From positions 1 to 11,586 of the forward strand of contig CALAYR010000053.1 of assembly GCA_937894805.1 (NCBI GenBank): DNA of 11,586 nt, written 5' to 3'. Numbering within the stretch: position 1 is the first letter of the stretch; each line of letters begins with the position of its first letter. Below the pieces are notes generated by a model that was not told where the DNA came from, ran no database searches, and was given only the letters and a program-made list of their open reading frames with translations. Positions 1-5,569 of the stretch are shown here, one piece after another. The stretch is from an uncultured Acidimicrobiaceae bacterium. Lineage in GTDB: Bacteria > Actinomycetota > Acidimicrobiia > Acidimicrobiales > RAAP-2. The translations under genes and the position numbers were made by a program.

Positions 1-587
1 GGGCGCGGGGCTTTTTAGGGCCGGGTGAGATAGCCCCCCATATAGAACACAGTCGGGGCTTCCAAGCAGCCTGGAGCGAATACCGCTCTGCTCCCCCGAC
101 ATCCCTCCTTGACCTCGGATCGGGTGGAGGCATTCCCGGCGTGGTCCTCGCTGAAGAGTGGGGATGCCCCACAGTCCTTCTTGACTCCATGGCAAAGCGG
201 TGTCGCTCCCTGGAGGAGTATCTCGAATACCCAGGTGCGCCGACGAACATCTCCGTCCGCTGTGGTCGCGCCGAGGAGCTGGCCAGAGAAGCTGCTATGG
301 ATGCCAGTTTTGAACTCCTGGTAATGCGGTCCTTTGGTCCCCCCTCAGCGGCGGCCGAGTGCGCAGTCCGGTACGTTGCCGTTGGCGGCCTGATCATTGT
401 GTCCGAGCCTCCCAACCCAGATACCAAATCTCGGTGGAATGAGGCCGGGCTCGCGAAGCTCGGTCTCCGGCTCGCAGGTTTCGTAGCCACCACCCATCAC
501 TTCGTAGCCATAGAGAAAATCTCCCCTACTCCCCCGCTCTATCCTCGGGAGAACGGAATCCCGGGAAAACGACCCATCTGGTCGTAA
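1..587 (+). CDS. rsmG: 16S rRNA (guanine-527-N7)-methyltransferase RsmG, 5' end cut off
   Basis: RsmG uses S-adenosylmethionine to methylate N7 of G527 in 16S rRNA, in the cytoplasm. The frame is open from base 3 to the TAA at 585-587, about 194 codons. The start lies upstream; full RsmG is roughly 210-230 residues, so only a short N-terminal piece is missing. Visible signatures are LGPGEIAPHIEHS near the left edge, the SAM-binding motif DLGSGGGIPG encoded at 111-140, then VRCGRAEELA, RSFGPPSAAAECA, GGLIIVSEPP and the family tail YPRENGIPGKRP. The position directly upstream of parA is the usual actinobacterial arrangement (gid-parA-parB). The first ATG at 141 falls after the SAM motif and is not the start. 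A parS site begins 2 nt after the stop. Identity is seen from motifs; the near-complete length is inferred from the family. Confidence 0.93.
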   Translation, partial: ARGFLGPGEIAPHIEHSRGFQAAWSEYRSAPPTSLLDLGSGGGIPGVVLAEEWGCPTVLLDSMAKRCRSLEEYLEYPGAPTNISVRCGRAEELAREAAMDASFELLVMRSFGPPSAAAECAVRYVAVGGLIIVSEPPNPDTKSRWNEAGLAKLGLRLAGFVATTHHFVAIEKISPTPPLYPRENGIPGKRPIWS

Positions 588-588
588 C

Positions 589-604
589 TGTTTCACGTGA
601 AACA
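589..604. other. parS: parS site 1, perfect palindrome
   Basis: TGTTTCACGTGAAACA is a perfect 16-bp palindrome matching the widely conserved bacterial parS consensus bound by the ParB helix-turn-helix. It starts 2 nt after the rsmG stop codon and is the leftmost of five such sites ahead of parA. Confidence 0.95.
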
Positions 605-716
605 AACGCCCCCAGGGTGGGGCATCCGGCTACGCGACAGCAGATGTGCCCGCCCAACAATCCCTCGTTTGCATGGCGGGAAGGGTTTCAGAATCCCACC
701 CCAAATACCGGCACAC

Positions 717-732
717 TGTTCCACGTGGAACG
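717..732. other. parS: parS site 2, variant with symmetric C/G change
   Basis: TGTTCCACGTGGAACG keeps the CACGTG core but has C at position 5 and G at position 12, a symmetric change, plus G instead of A at position 16. It is the most divergent of the five sites and may be bound more weakly. Confidence 0.8.
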
Positions 733-804
733 TCGCCCGACGGCACCCGAATCGGGCGCAGCCCTTGAGTGGGCTACCCCAGGGTTGATCAACCGACCCA
801 GCGG

Positions 805-820
805 TGTTCCACGTGAAACA
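805..820. other. parS: parS site 3, one-base variant
   Basis: TGTTCCACGTGAAACA differs from the perfect palindrome only at position 5 (C for T), which fits the degenerate consensus TGTTNCACGTGAAACA known from other bacteria. It is identical to site 4, 89 bp further on, and followed by CCAGCCGACGG. Confidence 0.93.
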
Positions 821-893
821 TCCAGCCGACGGAGTCCAGCGCCTCGTCGAGTTCACGGGGAGGCAATCCAGCAGTCACTCGGCTGGCCCTCGG

Positions 894-909
894 TGTTCCA
901 CGTGAAACA
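894..909. other. parS: parS site 4, one-base variant
   Basis: TGTTCCACGTGAAACA is identical to site 3, in the same orientation, with the same CGG on its left and a similar TTCAGCCGA on its right. The shared flanks suggest that sites 3 and 4 arose by duplication. Confidence 0.93.
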
Positions 910-1005
910 TTCAGCCGATTCCATTGGGTGGGCTATTTGGCCTTGGGATGCCCCAGCCACAACCAAGGCGGCTTCCTGGTGCATTCGCGGCCGACGTACT
1001 CGCCG

Positions 1006-1021
1006 TGTTTCACGTGAAACA
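1006..1021. other. parS: parS site 5, perfect palindrome
   Basis: TGTTTCACGTGAAACA is a perfect consensus parS site and the nearest to parA, 30 bp upstream of the candidate parA -35 element. Bound or spreading ParB here could influence parAB transcription; that is inference from position. Confidence 0.95.
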
Positions 1022-1051
1022 TCGTCGGCAGGGGGGAATGTTGGGAAAGAC

Positions 1052-1080
1052 TTGACGCAAGTGCTTTTCGCGGGCAGAAT
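1052..1080 (+). promoter_or_regulatory. Candidate sigma70-type promoter of parAB
   Basis: TTGACG at 1052-1057 and CAGAAT at 1075-1080 are separated by exactly 17 nt. The first matches the -35 consensus at five of six positions and the second matches TATAAT at four of six. Transcription would start near 1087 and give a leader of about 45 nt before the parA ATG. parS site 5 lies just upstream, so ParB binding could affect this promoter. No experimental support is available from sequence. Confidence 0.6.
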
Positions 1081-1104
1081 GGGTACCGCGAAGTGTCGGC
1101 TCGG

Positions 1105-1118
1105 GTTGCGTAGGCAAC
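1105..1118 (+). promoter_or_regulatory. Hairpin abutting the parA ribosome binding site
   Basis: GTTGC-GTAG-GCAAC forms a 5-bp stem with a 4-nt loop in the predicted leader. It ends at the base before the Shine-Dalgarno GAGGA (1119-1123), which lies 9 nt upstream of the ATG at 1133. A hairpin here could tune ribosome access or protect the 5' end. The stem is short, so chance is possible. Confidence 0.35.
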
Positions 1119-1132
1119 GAGGAATGAGGATC

Positions 1133-1909
1133 ATGTCAGAGGTTTCGACCACGAAGGTCTTTGCCGTAGCGAATCAAAAGGGTGGAGTGGGTAAGACCAC
1201 CACCACTATTTCTCTCGGTGCAGCCCTTGCGGCAATGGGTCAGCGAGTCTTGCTGATTGACCTCGACCCCCAGGGAAATGCAACAACTGGCGTGGGCGTG
1301 GACCCTCACCGCTTCGAACACTCGATGTACGACGTTCTCCTTAATGACGACGTTTCTCTGATGGACGTGGTTGAGCCAACGGGCTACCCAAATCTCTTCG
1401 TGGCTCCGGCGGACTTGAACTTGGCTGCCGTAGAGCAGGAGCTCACCGCCGTGATATCCCGCGAGCTTCGCCTCAAGAGGGCCATTGGATCCCTGGGTGG
1501 GGACTTCGACTACGTATTCATTGACTGCCCCCCATCCCTGGGTCTAATCACGATCAATGCCTTCGCCGCGGCTACTGACATTCTCGTGCCGATGCAGTGC
1601 GAGTTCTACGCCCTGGAAGGTTTGACCCAGCTCCAGAAGATTGTGACCCTGGTGCAAAAGAACTTGAATCCCAGTCTCAAGATTTCCAAGGTCGTGCTGA
1701 CGATGTACGACCCCCGCACCACCTTGACCGTTGAGGTGGCCAAAGAAGTTGAGCGCGTGTTTCCAAATGAGATTTGCAAGACCCGTATCCCCCGCACCGT
1801 TCGGTTGGCTGAAGCGCCATCGTTCGGTCAGCCCATTACCGTTTTTGACCCATCCTCCAAGGGCGCTACTGCCTACGTGGAGCTAGCAAAGGAGATCCTC
1901 AATGGCTAG
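1133..1909 (+). CDS. parA: Chromosome partitioning ATPase ParA (Soj type)
   Basis: ParA is a nucleoid-binding ATPase that, with ParB bound at parS, moves newly copied origins apart. The 258-residue product has the deviant Walker A motif KGGVGKTT at residues 16-23, the A' motif DLDPQGN at 43-49 and Walker B FIDCPPSLG around D131. It begins almost directly with the ATPase domain and has no N-terminal DNA-binding extension, as usual for chromosomal Soj proteins. The frame is open back to 617 across the parS sites, but ATG 1133 is chosen because GAGGA at 1119-1123 gives a 9-nt spacing and the protein then has family length. ATG 1124 is in frame but touches that Shine-Dalgarno. The gene overlaps parB by 8 nt, so the two are co-translated. 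Confidence 0.97.
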   Translation: MSEVSTTKVFAVANQKGGVGKTTTTISLGAALAAMGQRVLLIDLDPQGNATTGVGVDPHRFEHSMYDVLLNDDVSLMDVVEPTGYPNLFVAPADLNLAAVEQELTAVISRELRLKRAIGSLGGDFDYVFIDCPPSLGLITINAFAAATDILVPMQCEFYALEGLTQLQKIVTLVQKNLNPSLKISKVVLTMYDPRTTLTVEVAKEVERVFPNEICKTRIPRTVRLAEAPSFGQPITVFDPSSKGATAYVELAKEILNG

Positions 1910-2837
1910 AAAGACAGGACTCGGTCGGGGCCTAGGCGCCCTTATTCCCGAAGGTGAACCCACAGAGGCCACCGAATCACCATCGACCGTCGTTGGCCCC
2001 TTACAGGAAATCGCTTTAGCCTCGATCCGCCCCAATCAGTTTCAGCCTCGCCAGAGTTTCGAAGATGAGCCCCTTAAGGCATTGGCTGAATCGATCAAGG
2101 GTGTTGGAGTTATTCAGCCCATTTTGGTTCGCCCCGTAGAGGGGGAGTCTGAGGCCTTTGAAATCGTGGCTGGTGAGCGCCGCTGGCGCGCCTCGCGCCT
2201 CGCCGGCCTTGCTACGATTCCCGCATTCGTTCAGACGGACGTTAACGACACCCTGAGCCTCGAGCGGGCCATTGTCGAGAACCTGCACCGAGTCGACCTC
2301 AATGCCCTAGAAGAAGCGGCTGCCTACCAGCAGTTGATCGATGACTTCAGCTTCACCCACGAGCAGATTGCAACCCGCGTCGGCAAGAACCGGGCCACAA
2401 TCTCTAACACGCTCCGTCTCTTGAATCTCGGTAGTGCTGCCCAGAAAGCCGTCATGACCGGCGCCATCTCGGCCGGTCACGCCAGGGCCCTCCTGGGTAT
2501 CGCGGACATCCAAAAGCAGGATGACCTGGTTAAGGCCATCACGGCCGGTGAACTCTCGGTTCGTGCAACGGAGGAGCTGGTCAAGGAGACCCTGGTGGTC
2601 AAGCCAGCCGCCACGGCGCCTGCAGCCGGCGCCAACACCGGGGGAGCGACCGGCACCAAGCCGATTCTTCGTCCCGTGCCAGATGCCGCTATCGTCGAGC
2701 TCGAACACCTTCTCGAAGAACTCCTTGAGACCCGCGTGCACATTGACCTCAAGGGTAAGACGGGCCGGATGGTCATTGATTTCGCCGACCTAGGTGATCT
2801 TGAGCGCATTTACCTCGCAATGGTGAAAAGTAAGTAG
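1902..2837 (+). CDS. parB: Chromosome partitioning protein ParB
   Basis: ParB is a CTP-dependent DNA clamp that loads at parS, slides onto flanking DNA and stimulates ParA. The 311-residue protein shows the N-terminal ParA-contacting motif GLGRGLGAL (residues 6-14), the core GVIQPILVR (69-77), the CTP-binding arginine motif GERRWRA (91-97), the second nucleotide motif ENLHRVDLNALEEA (125-138) and a helix-turn-helix around 150-175. An Ala/Gly/Thr/Pro-rich linker (about 233-252) leads to a C-terminal dimerisation domain. In the second motif the usual proline of DLNPxEEA is alanine (A134). AAAGGAG at 1888-1894 lies 7 nt before the ATG, inside the end of parA. The likely targets are the five parS sites upstream. 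Confidence 0.97.
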   Translation: MARKTGLGRGLGALIPEGEPTEATESPSTVVGPLQEIALASIRPNQFQPRQSFEDEPLKALAESIKGVGVIQPILVRPVEGESEAFEIVAGERRWRASRLAGLATIPAFVQTDVNDTLSLERAIVENLHRVDLNALEEAAAYQQLIDDFSFTHEQIATRVGKNRATISNTLRLLNLGSAAQKAVMTGAISAGHARALLGIADIQKQDDLVKAITAGELSVRATEELVKETLVVKPAATAPAAGANTGGATGTKPILRPVPDAAIVELEHLLEELLETRVHIDLKGKTGRMVIDFADLGDLERIYLAMVKSK

Positions 2838-2912
2838 TCTCAACTCTAAACCTCACCATAAACCTAAAGTTTCACACAGGTTGTGGATGAAGTTGTGGGT
2901 TAAGGTTACTTG

Positions 2913-2928
2913 AAGGCCGGAAAGCCTT
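2913..2928 (+). terminator. Weak hairpin after parB
   Basis: AAGGC (2913-2917) pairs with GCCTT (2924-2928) around a 6-nt loop, followed by AATTTA. TTAAGG at 2900-2905 could instead pair with CCTTAA at 2925-2930. The stem is short and there is no proper U-tract, so termination here is only a suggestion. Confidence 0.3.
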
Positions 2929-2934
2929 AATTTA

Positions 2935-2962
2935 CAGCAGATTCCTCGTTGAGGGTTTGCTG
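2935..2962. terminator. Possible bidirectional terminator between parB and the cwlM-like gene
   Basis: An outer stem CAGCA (2935-2939) / TGCTG (2958-2962) encloses an inner stem CCTC (2944-2947) / GAGG (2951-2954) with loop GTT. AT-rich sequence lies on both sides (TTAATTTA on the left, ATAAATATTAATTA on the right). It sits in the convergent gap between the parB stop and the end of the minus-strand cluster, where a two-way terminator is expected. Confidence 0.45.
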
Positions 2963-2973
2963 ATAAATATTAA

Positions 2974-3894
2974 TTACTTGTTGAAAAGTACGGCTAGAGA
3001 GGCCGCAATGCCTCTAATTGCCCTAGTTTGCTGCAATTCAGTGAGTTGCGGGTGCGTAATAGCCAATGCCGTCATTGTCGTTTGTCGCAAAACTGGCAGC
3101 CCCATCCCGGAAGCCTCTACGCCGAGCGCTTGAGCAATGATTTCGCCCATCGCCGATCCGTGGAGTGACCGAAATCGGTAGGACTCGTAGAAGTGCACGC
3201 GAGCGACGGCAAACTCGACCCGCTCGGAAAGGAAGAGTGCGGCGCCGACCCCGGCATCATTCGCCATTTCGGCCTGCTCTTCGTCGGTACCCGAAAGCAT
3301 GACGACCTCTAGGCCCGCCTCACGAATCGTGCTACCAACCTGCTCGATCAAGGGGGAGTGGCCCCCGAGTCCCACCCGCCGGGTCGTCGCTTCACGAATC
3401 AAGTCCACCCGTTGGCGCACCTCAGAGACCATGCGGCGATTGGTGTCTCGTGGCGCCAGTCGCTCCAGCTCTCGTAAGGTCGCCATCGTGAGGGTGCCAT
3501 CGGGGGTGAGTGCCGTATTGGCTTGAAAATCGGCCAAGGCCGTTTCGGTGAGGGGCCCAAAGATACCGTCGACTCGACCCGGGTCAAAACCCAACAGGGA
3601 GAGGGACTGCTGCAACGTGACCACGTCATCCCCACGCAAGTAGGGGCGACTAACAAAGAGGAGTCGATCACCCAGCCGCCACGACGTTTCCTCGAGCACG
3701 AGCCACGTGGCGTTGTCGATTCCCTCGCGAAGGGCCAGTCCCCGCTCGACCTGGAAGGCCTGAACGGCCCGGACCACATCGGCGTCGTAGGTGTCGCCGG
3801 GAACGACGTCGTAGCCGAGAGCCGCTAAACGGTCGCGAATTACCGCGATTTCCGGTGAACGTTCACCAATGGTAAAAATCCCAGAAGTGGTAAT
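2974..3894 (-). CDS. CwlM-like peptidoglycan-binding protein with degenerate amidase domain
   Basis: From the proposed start the product is 306 residues: two peptidoglycan-binding (PF01471-type) repeats at about 7-69 and 88-146, then an N-acetylmuramoyl-L-alanine amidase-like region at about 172-304. The second repeat carries LLGFDPGRVDGIFGPLTETAL, which is typical. The amidase part is degenerate: the DPGHGG-type zinc motif is replaced by GLGGHSP, the SIHxN histidine by LFLSERV and the catalytic glutamate region by ALAITHPQ. No signal peptide is visible. Mycobacterial CwlM is a cytoplasmic regulator of MurA and partner of MurJ and FhaA; the same neighbours (trxA, trxB, murJ, parB) support that role here, but this is inference. 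No in-frame ATG, GTG or TTG lies near the trxA stop. ATT at 3894-3892 (giving MTTSGIF) is the best start, 2 nt after that stop. Confidence 0.85.
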   Translation of the reverse strand: MTTSGIFTIGERSPEIAVIRDRLAALGYDVVPGDTYDADVVRAVQAFQVERGLALREGIDNATWLVLEETSWRLGDRLLFVSRPYLRGDDVVTLQQSLSLLGFDPGRVDGIFGPLTETALADFQANTALTPDGTLTMATLRELERLAPRDTNRRMVSEVRQRVDLIREATTRRVGLGGHSPLIEQVGSTIREAGLEVVMLSGTDEEQAEMANDAGVGAALFLSERVEFAVARVHFYESYRFRSLHGSAMGEIIAQALGVEASGMGLPVLRQTTMTALAITHPQLTELQQTRAIRGIAASLAVLFNK

Positions 3895-3896
3895 TG

Positions 3897-4223
3897 TTAG
3901 AGAACTGCCGTGATCTCGGCGAGCATGGCACCCTTGGGCTTGGCGCCAACTAGGCGACCAACCACTTGCCCGTCCTTGAAAATCAACAGGGTGGGGATAC
4001 TCATAACGGCGTACTTGGTCGCAATTGCCACGTTGGCGTCTACATCGAGCTTGGCGATGGTGAACCGGTCGCTCTGCTCGGTAGCGAACTCTTCGAGAAT
4101 TGGGGCAATCTGCTTGCAGGGGCCACACCAGTCGGCCCAAAAGTCGACCACGACGGGCTTGTCGGCCGAGCCGATTACCTCGTCAAACGTTGCATCGGTT
4201 AGGTTCTGAATCTGGTCACTCAT
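3897..4223 (-). CDS. trxA: Thioredoxin
   Basis: A 108-residue cytoplasmic thioredoxin, which reduces protein disulfides and is itself reduced by the TrxB encoded just upstream. The active site WCGPC is at residues 32-36, the cis-proline loop SIPT at 75-78, and FKDGQVVGRLVGAKPKG follows near the end; length and order are standard. The ATG at 4223 has a strong GGAGG 6 nt upstream. A small inverted repeat, TTGGT/ACCAA (4236-4253), precedes that ribosome binding site. The gap to trxB is 52 nt, the longest inside the cluster. The cwlM-like gene follows within 2 nt, so its translation probably depends on ribosomes finishing trxA. Confidence 0.97.
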   Translation of the reverse strand: MSDQIQNLTDATFDEVIGSADKPVVVDFWADWCGPCKQIAPILEEFATEQSDRFTIAKLDVDANVAIATKYAVMSIPTLLIFKDGQVVGRLVGAKPKGAMLAEITAVL

Positions 4224-4275
4224 AGTGCACCTCCGTTGGTCTCACGCTACCAACTGCAGACACCGCCGTGTGCGT

Positions 4276-5223
4276 TTAGCTTTGCGACTCGAGCCAACGC
4301 TCGGCATCAATCGCGGCCATGCAGCCCGAGCCGGCCGAGGTAATGGCTTGACGGTAGTGATGATCTTGAATGTCACCGGCGGCGAAGACGCCTTCAATAC
4401 TGGTGTAGGTTCCAGGACCAGTGGCCACGTAGTTGTTCTCATGGAGATCAACTTGTCCGTCGACCACGGTGGTGTTGGGTACGTGGCCAATGGCGATGAA
4501 GACACCGGTCACGTCGATCATGCGGGTCTCACCCGTCACGGTGTCGACAACTTCGACACCCGAGACCTTGTCTTCACCGTGAATCTCTTTGACTTGCGAG
4601 TTCCACGCGAACTGAATCTTGGGGTTGGCCAGTGCCCGCTCCTGCATGATCTTGCTGGCGCGGAGCGAGTCACGACGGTGAATCAAGGTGACCGAGTTGG
4701 CAAAGCGAGTGAGAAAGGTCGCCTCTTCGAGGGCCGAGTCACCACCACCAACGACCGCGATGTCTTGGCCTCGGAAAAAGAAGCCGTCACAGGTGGCGCA
4801 GACCGAGATTCCCTTGGAAAATAGGCGTTCTTCACCGGGCACATCCAACATCAACGAGCGAGCGCCCGTGGCCACAATGACTGAGTCCGCGGTAATGCTG
4901 GGCTCGTCGTCGTCGGTCAACCAGGCTGTAAAGGGGCGCTTCGAGAGGTCGAGCTTCTGTACCTTGGTGACCCGAAGGTCGGCACCAAAACGCTCGGCCT
5001 GCGCTCGCATGTTGCCCATTAGTTCGGGACCGGTGATGCCTTCGGGGAAGCCTGGAAAGTTTTCGATATCGGTCGTCAACATGAGCTGACCGCCGGGCTG
5101 GTCGGTCGTAGAGGAGGGTTCGCCTTCAATCACGATGGGGCTGAGTTGGGCCCGCGCGGCGTAGATGGCGGCCGTGAGTCCGGCCGGGCCGGAGCCAATA
5201 ATGAGAACTTGGGTGTGGGTCAC
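4276..5223 (-). CDS. trxB: Thioredoxin reductase (NADPH)
   Basis: A 315-residue low-molecular-weight flavoprotein that passes electrons from NADPH through FAD to thioredoxin. Seen in order: FAD-binding GSGPAGLTAAIYAAR at residues 10-24, IENFPGFP around 53-60, redox CATC at 142-145 within VCATCDGFFF, the NADPH motif GGGDSALEEA from 159, HRRDSLRA, and GVFAAGD near the C-terminus. The start is GTG at 5223-5221, giving MTHTQVLIIGSG, with AAAGGAAG about 5 nt upstream. It overlaps the TGA of the preceding small gene as GTGA. A TTG at 5262 would add 13 residues that do not fit the family. The trxB-then-trxA order matches mycobacteria. Confidence 0.97.
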   Translation of the reverse strand: MTHTQVLIIGSGPAGLTAAIYAARAQLSPIVIEGEPSSTTDQPGGQLMLTTDIENFPGFPEGITGPELMGNMRAQAERFGADLRVTKVQKLDLSKRPFTAWLTDDDEPSITADSVIVATGARSLMLDVPGEERLFSKGISVCATCDGFFFRGQDIAVVGGGDSALEEATFLTRFANSVTLIHRRDSLRASKIMQERALANPKIQFAWNSQVKEIHGEDKVSGVEVVDTVTGETRMIDVTGVFIAIGHVPNTTVVDGQVDLHENNYVATGPGTYTSIEGVFAAGDIQDHHYRQAITSAGSGCMAAIDAERWLESQS

Positions 5224-5540
5224 AATGACTTCCTTTGGGGTACGGGTTTGCGCGAACGCCAAACGATGAGACCGCTAGCGATCAAGACCGCTCCGAGGGA
5301 GAGGTAGCTCAACCACTCTCGTCCGGCGAAGCAGTAGATGTTGAGAAAACGAACGAGGCCAATGAGCAGGGCCACCAAGACGGCCACCCCGAAACTGAAG
5401 AGAACAAAGCCAAAGGCAATCGTCCGGGCGGCCAAGAAAATAGGACGCAGGACCTTGTCGTGAAAGACGTCCAGCGCGTGGTCGAGCAGTCCGAAGGCTT
5501 TGTCGATTGAATCGGGAACTCGGTCGGGCTTGTTCTCCAT
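5220..5540 (-). CDS. Small two-helix membrane protein, function unknown
   Basis: A 106-residue protein that I do not recognise as a characterised family. Residues 1-37 are polar and amphipathic (DKAFGLLDHALDVFHDKV). A hydrophobic helix spans about 39-61 (IAFGFVLFSFGVAVLVALLIG). A short segment with FLNIYCFAGREW follows, then a second helix at about 77-94 and a basic tail RSRKPVPQRKSL. This topology resembles small holin-like or accessory membrane proteins of actinobacteria, but no function should be assigned. The ATG at 5540 lacks a clear Shine-Dalgarno. The gene is 29 nt from degV and its stop overlaps the trxB start (GTGA), so it is translationally coupled to trxB. It occupies the place where mycobacteria carry sigM and its anti-sigma partner. 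Codon use is like its neighbours. Confidence 0.8.
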   Translation of the reverse strand: MENKPDRVPDSIDKAFGLLDHALDVFHDKVLRPIFLAARTIAFGFVLFSFGVAVLVALLIGLVRFLNIYCFAGREWLSYLSLGAVLIASGLIVWRSRKPVPQRKSL

Positions 5541-5569
5541 AGAGAAAACTTACCTGTCGGTGCGTTGGG

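Larger units (their letters stand above)
588..1132. other. Gene-free parS-rich spacer between rsmG and parA
   Basis: About 545 bases with no convincing gene. Reading frames that cross it are accidental, including an in-frame upstream extension of parA and antisense frames: they run through the palindromes and lack family matches. The stretch holds five parS-type 16-bp palindromes (589-604, 717-732, 805-820, 894-909, 1006-1021), a candidate promoter at 1052-1080 and a hairpin at 1105-1118 just ahead of the parA ribosome binding site. It probably acts as the origin-proximal centromere where ParB loads. Sequence between the sites is partly repeated, with CCGACGG or CAGCCGA just right of several sites. 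Confidence 0.85.

Noticed and set aside
605..1005. Tandem palindromes considered as a CRISPR array
   Set aside because: Repeat units are 16-bp parS palindromes with unequal spacing of 72 to 112 bp and no cas genes; the parAB context explains them.
617..1132. In-frame 172-residue N-terminal extension of ParA
   Set aside because: It is translated straight through the parS palindromes, has no family match, and a good ribosome binding site sits before ATG 1133.
2307..2809. Minus-strand reading frames of 144 and 110 residues over parB
   Set aside because: Both are antisense to a fully conserved ParB with intact motifs and have low-complexity composition.
3703..3710. CCACGTGG inside the cwlM-like gene as a sixth parS site
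   Set aside because: Only the 8-bp core matches; the outer TGTT and AACA arms are missing.
3900..4140. N-terminal extension of the CwlM-like protein inside trxA
   Set aside because: The 82 extra residues are Arg-rich out-of-frame thioredoxin sequence with no match to the family, and they end where the family begins.
4225..4824. 199-residue plus-strand reading frame opposite trxB
   Set aside because: It is antisense to a clear thioredoxin reductase, Gly/Val/Asp-rich in the way expected of a shadow of GC-rich coding DNA, with no ribosome binding site.
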